Shown piece by piece: positions 16,796-23,959 of a stretch of DNA of 24,654 nt. The position numbers and the translations under genes are program-made. The notes beneath the pieces were generated by a model. The model searched no databases, was not told the DNA's origin, and saw only the letters and a program-made list of their open reading frames with translations. Source of the DNA: Candidatus Alcyoniella australis (GTDB taxonomy: Bacteria; Lernaellota; Lernaellaia; JAVCCG01; Alcyoniellaceae). Location of the stretch: positions 1 through 24,654 of the forward strand of contig JAVCCG010000078.1 of the NCBI GenBank assembly GCA_030765605.1, written 5' to 3'. The stretch's first letter is position 1. Each line of letters opens with the position of its first letter.

Positions 16796-17983
16796 TCACT
16801 CCACTGGCGCAATCTCGTCATCGGTCAAATAGCATGCCGGATCGTCGGCCCACGGGTCTCCGGTCACAGCCTCGGCCCGGGCTCTGAAGTTGCCCCCGCA
16901 CACGTTGATCCACCGGCAGTTTTTGCACCGGCCAGTAAGGTGAGGTCGCTTGTCTTTGAGCTTCATCAAAAACTCGTTTTCAGAATCTGTCCAGATCTCG
17001 GAAAAGGGACGTTTGCGCACATTTCCCAAAACGTGGTTGCGCCAGAACTGGTCCGGGTGAACGCTGCCGTTCCAGCTTACGCACCCGATGCCGCGGCCTG
17101 TGCTGTTGCCCTCGTTGTATTGCAAAAGCTCCAGAACCTTTTTTGCCCGCTCGGGATTTTCGCGGCGCAGCCTGTTGTACAGGTGGACGCCGTCGGCGTG
17201 ATTGTCCACGGTGAGCACCTCTGTGAGCCTGCCGGATTTGTGCAAAGCGGCGGTTCTGTCCATGATCAGATCCACCGCCGTCCTGGTCTGAGCATGGTCC
17301 AGGTCCTCTTTCACAAGGTCGGACCCGCGGCCGGAGTAGACCAGGTGGTAAAAGCAGACCCTGGGGATTTCCCGCTTTTCGACCAAATCGAATATCAATG
17401 ATATCTGATCGGCGTTTTTCCTGTTGATGGTAAACCGTAGCCCGACCTTGAGCCCGGCGTTGCTGCTGTTTTCGATACCGGCCATGGCCGATGCGAACGC
17501 GCCTTTTTTACCCCGGAATTTGTCGTTGACCTCTTCCATCCCGTCCAGGCTAATGCCGACATACGAAAGCCCGATGTTTTTCAGACGCTTGGCCGTGGGC
17601 TCGTCTATCAACGTGCCGTTGGTGGACAATACTGCCCGCATTCCCTTTGACACCGCGTACTCGGCAAGCTCGAAGACGTCCGGACGCATCAGCGGCTCGC
17701 CGCCTGAAAAAAGCAGCACCGGAGCGCCGAACGCGGCCAGGTCGTCGATCATGGCCCTGCCTTCGGTGGTGGTAAGCTCGCCGCCGTAGTTGGTGTCGGC
17801 GGATCGGGAATAGCAGTGAACGCAGTTGAGGTTGCAGCGACGGGTGCAGTTCCAGACCACCACCGGCTTTTTGTCGGCGGAGAATTGCAAGAGCTCGCTT
17901 GGCAGCTTATCGGACCGGCGGCCGTAGCGAAGCGCGTCCGAAGGCTCCACTGTGCCGCAATAAAGCTTGCTGATTCCTATCAT
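16796..17983 (-). CDS. ahbC: 12,18-didecarboxysiroheme deacetylase, radical SAM (AhbC)
   Basis: 395 residues. Removes the two acetate side chains of 12,18-didecarboxysiroheme to give Fe-coproporphyrin III. The N-terminus MIGISKLYCGTVEPSDALRY is a strongly conserved extension of this family. The cluster motif is C50-x3-C54-x2-C57 in CTRRCNLNCVHC, then LLFSGGEPLMR. A SPASM region closes the protein (GCVSWNG, CKNCRWINVCGGNFRARA, ACYL). The ATG shares one base with the cobA-hemD stop (TGATG); a TTG one codon earlier is possible but the family start favours the ATG. Confidence 0.93.
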   Translation of the reverse strand: MIGISKLYCGTVEPSDALRYGRRSDKLPSELLQFSADKKPVVVWNCTRRCNLNCVHCYSRSADTNYGGELTTTEGRAMIDDLAAFGAPVLLFSGGEPLMRPDVFELAEYAVSKGMRAVLSTNGTLIDEPTAKRLKNIGLSYVGISLDGMEEVNDKFRGKKGAFASAMAGIENSSNAGLKVGLRFTINRKNADQISLIFDLVEKREIPRVCFYHLVYSGRGSDLVKEDLDHAQTRTAVDLIMDRTAALHKSGRLTEVLTVDNHADGVHLYNRLRRENPERAKKVLELLQYNEGNSTGRGIGCVSWNGSVHPDQFWRNHVLGNVRKRPFSEIWTDSENEFLMKLKDKRPHLTGRCKNCRWINVCGGNFRARAEAVTGDPWADDPACYLTDDEIAPVE

Positions 17984-19518
17984 CAAAGGACCTTTCCGCC
18001 GGCGAGGTGATCCAGGATCGCCTCGATCAGGCCGGGGATTGTGTAGGTTTTCGCCTCTATGTGAATCGGGATGCCATGGTCTTTCATGGTCTTGCTGGTG
18101 ACAGGGCCGATGGATGCGAAAAGCGCCCGGCCCAAAAGCTCGGCCATGACCTCATCGCCGGCAAAGGCTGCGAAGTTTCTCACCGTCGATGAGCTTGCAA
18201 AGGTGATGATCGGCTCTTTTGCGTCCATGATTCGCGCTATGGCGTCGGGCTCTCCTTGTTCCGGAACTGTCCTGTAGGCGCAGACCTCGTCCACAATCGC
18301 CCCGGCGTGCAAAAGCGCATCGGCAAGGGCCTCCCGGGCAAGGTCGGCCCTTGGTAAAAGCACCCGTTTGCCCTTGATCGGCCCGGCTGCGATAAGCGCT
18401 TTTGCCACCGACTCGGCCACGTAGCGCTCGGGCACAAGGTCGGCCCGAATACCGATGCCCAAAAGCGCGTCGGCGGTGGCCGGTCCTATGGCGCATATCT
18501 TCGCCGAACCAAAAGCCCTTGCGTCAAGGCCCAAGTCCGAAAGCGCGCCGCTAATTGCCAAAACGCCGTTTATCGATGTGAACACCACCCAGTCGTAGGT
18601 GTGAAGCCTTGATGCTGCGCCGGCCAAAGGCTCGCCGTTTTCAGGCGGCTCGATACGAATAGCGGGAAACTCGATCACCTTTGCGCCCAGCCCGGAAAGG
18701 GTTGCCGCAAGGCCCGAGGCCTGGGCCCTTGCCCTTGTGACAACGGCGGTTGCTCCGAAAAGCGGCCGGTTTTCAAACCATGCTAGCTTTTCGCGCAGGG
18801 CCACGACCTCGCCCACAACAAAAAGCGCCGGGGGCTTGATGTCGGCTTTGCGGGCGGCGTCGACGATGGTCTCAAGCGTGCCGGTCACCGTCTGTTGGTC
18901 CGGCATGGTTCCCCAGCGGATAAGCGCAGCAGGCGTGTGGGGCTTTCGGCCGTTTTCCATAAGCGCGGCGCAGATCCTTTCCAGGTTGCGCACGCCCATG
19001 AAAAACACCAGCGTTCCGACGCCTGTTGCGATCCGGGCCCAATCGATGTCGGAGCTTTCCTTTGTTGGGTCCTCGTGGCCTGTGATTGCGGCGAAAGTGG
19101 ATGCAAGGCCCCTGTGGGTCACCGGGATCCCGGCGTAGGCGGGAACCGCAACAGCCGCGCTGATCCCTGGCACCACCTCAAAGTCCAACCCGGCCTCGGC
19201 CAGAGCCAACGCCTCTTCGCCGCCGCGGCCAAACACGAACGGGTCGCCGCCCTTGAGGCGGCAGACGCTGCTGCCCGAACGCGCCAGCTCGACCAGCAGC
19301 GGGTTGATCTGATCCTGCCGCAGGCTGTGTTGGCCCGCGCGTTTGCCCACGTAGATCAGCCGCGCGTCAGGCCGGGCGTACGCCAGCAGTGCGTCGTTGG
19401 CCAAGTTGTCGTAGACCACGGCGTCGGCCGCGGCCAGCACCTGCTTACCGCGCAGGGTCAGCAGTCCCGGGTCGCCCGGACCCGCGCCCACCAGATAGAC
19501 GGTCCCCGCTTTGATCAT
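17983..19518 (-). CDS. cobA-hemD: Uroporphyrinogen III C-methyltransferase / uroporphyrinogen III synthase fusion
   Basis: 511 residues. Residues 1-245 are the SAM-dependent methyltransferase (CobA/SUMT) that makes precorrin-2: VYLVGAGPGDPGLLTLRG, LKGGDPFVFGRGGEE, VPGISAA, PVTHRG and GTLVFFMGVRNL. Residues about 256-511 are HemD, which closes and isomerises hydroxymethylbilane to uroporphyrinogen III: VVTRARAQ, VFTSINGV, ITFASSSTVRNF and SIGPVTSKT. CobA-HemD fusions are known in anaerobes. The ATG overlaps the tetR stop by four bases (ATGA), ruling out a longer frame. Codon style changes within the gene at roughly residue 120-140, where AAAAGC hexamers cease. Confidence 0.94.
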   Translation of the reverse strand: MIKAGTVYLVGAGPGDPGLLTLRGKQVLAAADAVVYDNLANDALLAYARPDARLIYVGKRAGQHSLRQDQINPLLVELARSGSSVCRLKGGDPFVFGRGGEEALALAEAGLDFEVVPGISAAVAVPAYAGIPVTHRGLASTFAAITGHEDPTKESSDIDWARIATGVGTLVFFMGVRNLERICAALMENGRKPHTPAALIRWGTMPDQQTVTGTLETIVDAARKADIKPPALFVVGEVVALREKLAWFENRPLFGATAVVTRARAQASGLAATLSGLGAKVIEFPAIRIEPPENGEPLAGAASRLHTYDWVVFTSINGVLAISGALSDLGLDARAFGSAKICAIGPATADALLGIGIRADLVPERYVAESVAKALIAAGPIKGKRVLLPRADLAREALADALLHAGAIVDEVCAYRTVPEQGEPDAIARIMDAKEPIITFASSSTVRNFAAFAGDEVMAELLGRALFASIGPVTSKTMKDHGIPIHIEAKTYTIPGLIEAILDHLAGGKVL

Positions 19519-20096
19519 CTTTGCGCTCCTCGTCCCAGTCCGTTTTGCAGCAGCTCGAGGATCGGCTCCGGGCCTTCGACCTCCCCGTTCCCCGCGATCT
19601 GCCGTTCCACCAGCGCCCCGAGCATGCCCAGGATCAGCGACGCGGTTTGCTGTTCGCACAGCTCGCCGAAGGCTCCGGCCCGGCTTCCCTGGCGCAGCAC
19701 CGAGCACAGCAACTCGAACAGCCGTTGTTGCAGGCGTTGCAGCGACTCGTCCTCGAGCCGGCCTTTGCCCGCGCGCCACATTCGATAGAAGTCCGGGTTG
19801 CGCACCATGAACGCCTGCCAGTGGATCAGGTAGCTGCGCAGGTTGCGCCAGGGCTCGTTGCGCTCGGAGTAGGTCTGTTCGAGCAGCCGCACCAGGCGGT
19901 CGAGGCGAAAGGTCAGGGCCGCGTGGTACAGCTCGAGCTTGGAATTGAAGTTGTAGTAAAGCGTGCCCTTGGCAACGCCCGCGCTACGCGCGATCTCGTC
20001 CATCTGCACCGAGTGGAAGTCGCGCTCGGCGAACAGCCTGATCGTCGCGTCGAGGATGCCCTCCCGGCGCTCGAGCCTAGCGTTGCCCACGCTCAT
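19515..20096 (-). CDS. TetR-family regulator inside the heme operon
   Basis: 193 residues. The DNA-binding part is residues 10-55: EGILDATIRLFAERDFHSVQ, then MDEIARSAGVAKGTLYYNF with the recognition helix, then NSKLEL. The C-terminal half (WQAFMVRNPDFYRMWRAGKG...) is a ligand-binding bundle of unknown specificity. It overlaps hemC by 20 bases upstream and cobA-hemD by four bases downstream, so it is made in step with heme enzymes. The ATG is preceded at once by GGAG, too close to serve it; GTG or TTG codons at 20102 and 20129 are alternative starts. A heme- or tetrapyrrole-sensing repressor acting on the palindrome at 23756 is a reasonable inference, not shown. Confidence 0.85.
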   Translation of the reverse strand: MSVGNARLERREGILDATIRLFAERDFHSVQMDEIARSAGVAKGTLYYNFNSKLELYHAALTFRLDRLVRLLEQTYSERNEPWRNLRSYLIHWQAFMVRNPDFYRMWRAGKGRLEDESLQRLQQRLFELLCSVLRQGSRAGAFGELCEQQTASLILGMLGALVERQIAGNGEVEGPEPILELLQNGLGRGAQR

Positions 20097-21033
20097 CTCC
20101 ACAGCGCTCGGGCCGCAGAGCCGCCGCAATCCGGCCGTCCTCGTCCAGCGCCAACAGCTCGCGTCCCAGGCGTCGGCCCAGCTCCCGCGGATCGTCGGAC
20201 GATCCGATCGCGCTGCGGCGCAGCACCAGGTCGCCCTCCGGGGTCGCGATCAACCCCTGCAGCTCCAATGCGTTCTCCGTCACCCTGCAGTGCGCGCCCA
20301 GGGGCACGTGGCAGCCGCCTTCGGTGAACTCCAGCAGCGCACGCTCCGCCTCCACGGCCAGGCGCGTGAGACGATGATCGAGCAACGCCAGCAGCTCGCG
20401 CAGGCGTCGGTCGTTTTCGCGGCACTGCACGGCCATCGCGCCCTGGCCCGGCGCAGGCAGCATCTGCTCGAAGCTCAGCGGCAGCATGCGCTCGTCGAGC
20501 AGGCCCAGTCGCCGCACGCCCGCGGCGGCCAGCACCAGGGCGTCGTATTCGCCGGACTGCTCTAGCTTGCGTAGCCGCGTTTCGACGTTGCCGCGAATCT
20601 CCAGGCAGCGGCAGTCCGGCCGCAGCAGCCTAATTTGCGCCCGTCGACGCGGGCTGCCCGTGCCGATGCGCACATCCGGGGGCAGGCCGTCGGGGCCGAG
20701 GCCTCGGGGACTGACCAGCATGTCGCGCGGGTCCTCGCGCTCCATGATCGCGGCCAAAACCAGGTCGGGCGTTGGCTCCGTGGGCAGGTCCTTGAGGCTA
20801 TGCACGGCCAGGTCGATCTCGCCACACAGCAGCGCCTTCTCGATCTGCCGCGTGAACAGACCCTTGTCGTCGATCTTGGTCAGCGGATGGTCGAGCAATT
20901 GGTCGCCGGTGGTGCTGATAATCCTGCGCTCGATCTCCAGCTCCGGCCGCAGCCGCAGCAGGGCCTCGATGCACATTTCGGTCTGGCATCGCGCCAGCGC
21001 GCTGCCGCGAGTGCCGACGATCAGCCGCGTCAT
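20077..21033 (-). CDS. hemC: Hydroxymethylbilane synthase (porphobilinogen deaminase)
   Basis: 318 residues, family length. Joins four porphobilinogens into hydroxymethylbilane. Motifs: IVGTRGSALA at the start, VHSLKDLPTE with the catalytic aspartate (D82), IGTGSPRRRAQ, EIRGNVETRL, LPAPGQGA, and EGGCHVPLGA carrying Cys241, which binds the dipyrromethane cofactor. The ATG overlaps the hemA stop (ATGA); a longer frame extends back into hemA and is rejected because the family start is MTRLIVGTRGS. Confidence 0.96.
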   Translation of the reverse strand: MTRLIVGTRGSALARCQTEMCIEALLRLRPELEIERRIISTTGDQLLDHPLTKIDDKGLFTRQIEKALLCGEIDLAVHSLKDLPTEPTPDLVLAAIMEREDPRDMLVSPRGLGPDGLPPDVRIGTGSPRRRAQIRLLRPDCRCLEIRGNVETRLRKLEQSGEYDALVLAAAGVRRLGLLDERMLPLSFEQMLPAPGQGAMAVQCRENDRRLRELLALLDHRLTRLAVEAERALLEFTEGGCHVPLGAHCRVTENALELQGLIATPEGDLVLRRSAIGSSDDPRELGRRLGRELLALDEDGRIAAALRPERCGDERGQR

Positions 21034-22913
21034 GAATGCTCCTCGGGCAGGCCCATGATCTCGCGCACGAGTTGGATCAGCTTGGCCGCGTTGGGCTGGC
21101 GCGCCGCGTTTTTCACATGCAGGATCGGGTGCGCCAACATGCGCTTGGTCATCCGGCGCGTGGTTCCATCCACCAGCTCCATCACCTCGGGACTGAGCTG
21201 TGCGCCGATCTTCTCCAGCTCGTCCATACGAATGCTCTCCAGGGTCTGCTGTAGCTGTTTGATTGTCGGCGTGACCTTGAACTGCATGTGCCACTGGGCG
21301 AAGCGTTCGGTGTCCGAGGCGATCAACTGCATGGCGTGGCGGCGCTCATCTTTGCGCGTGGCGAGGTTGGCCTCGACCTGCCTGCCCAGGTCGTCGATGT
21401 CGTAGAGGAACACGCCCTCGATGCTCTCAACGCCAGGCTCAATGTCGCGCGGCACCGCCATGTCGATCAGAAACAGCGGCCGGCGGCGCTTGGCGCTCGC
21501 CCGGGCGATCTGCTCGCAACCGAGCAACGGCTGCGGCGAACCGGTGCTGCTGATCACGATGTCCGTTTCGCAAAGCGCAGCGTCGAGCTGTTGCAGGTCT
21601 CCTGCTTCGGCGTCGAGGCGATTAGCCAACTCCTGGGCGCGCTGCAGGGTACGGTTGAGGATCGTCAGTCGTTGGACACCACGGTCGCGCAGGATGCGCG
21701 CGGCCAGCTCTGCGTTCTCGCCCGCGCCGATCAGCAGCACCCGGCATTGTTCGAGGTGCAAAAAGATCTTGGCCGCCAAGTCGCAGGCCACCTGGCTGAC
21801 CGACAGCGAGCCGCGGCCGATGCCGGTCTCGCTACGCACGCGCTTGGCAACGCGGAAGGTGATGTGCATCAGCTTGTTCAGCAGCGGCCCGGTGGTCTGC
21901 GCCTCGACTGCGGCGCGGTAGGCGTCCTTAAGCTGGCCCAAGATCTGGGTTTCGCCGAGCACCATCGAGTCCAGACCCGAGGCCACCTCGAACAGGTGCG
22001 ACACGGCCTGGCCGTTGAGGTAGGTGTAGGTCGAATCGCACACCTGCAGCTGCGCGAGCCCGCTTTGCTCGGCCAGAAAGCTGGACAGCCGCTGCGCATT
22101 GAAAAGTTCGGGCTTGAACGCGGCCAGCAGCTCGGTGCGGTTGCAGGTGGAGAGGATCAGGCACTCGGCGATCTCGTCGCAGGCGTGCAGCGCGCGCAGT
22201 GCGTCGCCCAGTCGCGGGGACGGGAAAGCCAACTGCTCGCGGACTCCCAGGCTCGAGCAACGATGGTTGGCGCCCACCAGAGCTACACGCACGCCATCGC
22301 CTCCCGCATCGGCCCGCTCGCGCTCGCCGTTGCTGATCAGCGGCAGCAGCTCGAGCTGCGCCACACGCCGTCCGGCCTCCATCCGCGCCTGGACATCGTG
22401 GGGATAGCGTTGGCGCGCGTGGTCGCGGCAGGCTGCGATGATCTCCAGGTACTCGGCGTACTCCTCGCCGAACTGCTGCTCGAGCTCGCGGCGCAGACGC
22501 TTGGCCAGGGCCGGTCCGGCACCGCCGGTGGAGATCGCGATGCACAACTCGCCGCGGCGCACCACCGCGGGCACGATGAAGCTGCACAGCTCGGGCTGGT
22601 CCACCACGTTGACCAGCAGCCCGCGTTGCGAGGTGTGCCGGTGCACGGCGCGGTTGACCGACTGGTCGTCCGTGGCCGCGATCACCAGCGCCACATCGTC
22701 GAGCTGGGCCGGGTCGAACTTCCCGGCGATGTAGCTGACCAGGCCCGCGTCCACCAGCTTCTGCATTGCGGGCATCAGGCGCGGAGCTGCCACGCGGACC
22801 TCGGCCCGGGCCTCGAGCAGCGCCTCGGCCTTGCGCGCCGCCACCTCACCGCCGCCCACCACCAGGCAAGACCGTCCCTCGATCATCAACTGGATGGGGT
22901 AGGTCCTGCTCAT
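21030..22913 (-). CDS. hemA: Precorrin-2 dehydrogenase (Met8/SirC-like) fused to glutamyl-tRNA reductase
   Basis: 627 residues. Residues 1-200 are a Met8/CysG-N-type domain that oxidises precorrin-2 to sirohydrochlorin: VVGGGEVAARKAEALLEA binds NAD, and NVVDQPELCSFIVPA holds Asp105, the position of the catalytic aspartate in Met8p and CysG. Residues 207-627 are a full glutamyl-tRNA reductase: ANHRCSSLGVREQLAF, the catalytic Cys257 in STCNRTEL, GLDSMVLGETQILGQLKDAY and the NADPH motif LIGAGENAELAA. The protein thus holds both the entry step of tetrapyrrole synthesis and a later branch step. These domains are usually separate, often adjacent, genes. The ATG lies four bases after the ccsA stop. 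Confidence 0.95.
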   Translation of the reverse strand: MSRTYPIQLMIEGRSCLVVGGGEVAARKAEALLEARAEVRVAAPRLMPAMQKLVDAGLVSYIAGKFDPAQLDDVALVIAATDDQSVNRAVHRHTSQRGLLVNVVDQPELCSFIVPAVVRRGELCIAISTGGAGPALAKRLRRELEQQFGEEYAEYLEIIAACRDHARQRYPHDVQARMEAGRRVAQLELLPLISNGERERADAGGDGVRVALVGANHRCSSLGVREQLAFPSPRLGDALRALHACDEIAECLILSTCNRTELLAAFKPELFNAQRLSSFLAEQSGLAQLQVCDSTYTYLNGQAVSHLFEVASGLDSMVLGETQILGQLKDAYRAAVEAQTTGPLLNKLMHITFRVAKRVRSETGIGRGSLSVSQVACDLAAKIFLHLEQCRVLLIGAGENAELAARILRDRGVQRLTILNRTLQRAQELANRLDAEAGDLQQLDAALCETDIVISSTGSPQPLLGCEQIARASAKRRRPLFLIDMAVPRDIEPGVESIEGVFLYDIDDLGRQVEANLATRKDERRHAMQLIASDTERFAQWHMQFKVTPTIKQLQQTLESIRMDELEKIGAQLSPEVMELVDGTTRRMTKRMLAHPILHVKNAARQPNAAKLIQLVREIMGLPEEHS

Positions 22914-22917
22914 CGCT

Positions 22918-23733
22918 CTAAAAACTGTGGCTGGACGAGGCCAGGAAGGTCAGCAGCCCATAGGCGAACAACAGGCTGCAAAACGAGAACAGCGTCAGTT
23001 GCGCCGATCGCTTGTGCGTCCAGGTGGGCGCCAGGCGCAGCAGCAGGTTAACTAAATACAGCAGCCAGACGATCAGCGTGGCCGCCGGCTTGGGATCGAA
23101 GAAAATGTTGATGTCCCAAACCTGCTTGGCCCAAATGCTGCCGGCGATAATGCCCACGGTCAGGAAGGTCCAGCCCACGGAGTTGGCGTGATTGGACATG
23201 GTCGCGAGCATGCCCAGGGACGGCAGGCGCTGGTAGAACACGCCGAGCCTGCGCTGCTTGATCTCGTAGTGCTGGAGCATGTACAGCACGCTGAACAGGA
23301 AGCCGAGAAACAGCCCGGCATAGGCCAGGGTCAAGGCCAGCACGTGAATCGTGAACACCGGCCCATGCAGGGTCTGGTCCGCGGCCGCGGGCTGACCCAG
23401 CGCGAACAGCGAAACGCCGAAGAACACCGTGGCCAAAGCCAGTACAAAGCCTCCCACCTCGCGCTGCTCGGTGCGCCACTCCAGTATCAAATAAAGAGAG
23501 GAGTAGCAGAAGATCACCAGCGAAAGCATCTCGAAGCGGTTGTGCAGCGGCAGTCGGCCCAGGTGGTTCCAGGCCAACAGAATGAACGCCAGGTGCACGA
23601 ACAGCGTTAGGCGCAGGGCCAGCGCGCCGTAACGGCCCAGGGCGTATTCGGGCCTGAAAAAACGCAGCAGGTAGAGCAACGTCGTCAGGCCGTAGAGCCC
23701 CAGAACAACGAAAGCCAAAACTTCATGCATCAT
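22918..23733 (-). CDS. CcsA/HemX-type cytochrome c assembly membrane protein
   Basis: 271 residues with about eight hydrophobic helices. The family core is present: RLPLHNRFEMLSL in place of the usual PL.N.YE, a conserved histidine in FTIHVLALTLAYAGLFLGF, MSNHANSVGWTFLTVGIIAG, and WDINIFFDPKPAATLIVWLL, which corresponds to the 'W..YW.WDPKE' signature. Proteins of this family handle heme for cytochrome c maturation or, as HemX, sit next to hemA and modulate heme synthesis; position before hemA favours the second name, though the activities may overlap. The start is ATG at 23733 or 23730; no strong ribosome binding site separates them. First gene of the operon. Confidence 0.85.
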   Translation of the reverse strand: MMHEVLAFVVLGLYGLTTLLYLLRFFRPEYALGRYGALALRLTLFVHLAFILLAWNHLGRLPLHNRFEMLSLVIFCYSSLYLILEWRTEQREVGGFVLALATVFFGVSLFALGQPAAADQTLHGPVFTIHVLALTLAYAGLFLGFLFSVLYMLQHYEIKQRRLGVFYQRLPSLGMLATMSNHANSVGWTFLTVGIIAGSIWAKQVWDINIFFDPKPAATLIVWLLYLVNLLLRLAPTWTHKRSAQLTLFSFCSLLFAYGLLTFLASSSHSF

Positions 23734-23755
23734 CGTCAGTGCCGATCGTAATTAA

Positions 23756-23769
23756 ACTGACTGGTCGGT
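23756..23769. promoter_or_regulatory. Operator-like palindrome before the heme operon
   Basis: ACTGACTGGTCGGT fits AC-N-GAC-NN-GTC-N-GT perfectly. It lies two bases downstream of the putative -10, where a bound TetR protein would block initiation. It is 12/14 identical to 5700-5713 upstream of the other tetR. Confidence 0.5.
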
Positions 23770-23771
23770 AC

Positions 23772-23799
23772 AAAATAATGACTGTGGCTCAAAAGTCAA
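23772..23799 (-). promoter_or_regulatory. Promoter of the heme operon
   Basis: On the minus strand TTGACT (23799-23794), 16 bases, TATTTT (23777-23772). The -35 is good and the -10 moderate. It is the only promoter-like pair I see before ccsA. Confidence 0.5.
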
Positions 23800-23827
23800 G
23801 TGCGCGCTCTGGCCCTGAGAACATGTT

Positions 23828-23862
23828 GATTTCATTGGCGGACGAGTTTTGGCGAGCGACAG
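23828..23862 (+). repeat. Copy C of the 35-bp repeat
   Basis: Identical to copy B (12468-12502) except for one base (G at 23838 for A at 12478). It lies upstream of the heme promoter, so the two copies bracket the operon in the same orientation. Relative to copy A it is inverted. Confidence 0.75.
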
Positions 23863-23959
23863 GTTATCTCTGTCCAAGCTCACGCACCGCGAACCCCCGG
23901 TGCTCTGGGAAGACCAGCGCCGTGGATATGGGTTTGCCAAGCTAGGATAACGATACAAA

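Noticed and set aside
21288-23051. 587-codon open frame on the plus strand
   Set aside because: Antisense to met8-hemA, spans two real genes and has no recognisable motif.
23884-23903. GCACCG...CGGTGC hairpin downstream of the TauE-like gene
   Set aside because: Six-base stem with an eight-base loop and no T-tract on the minus strand; not a convincing terminator.
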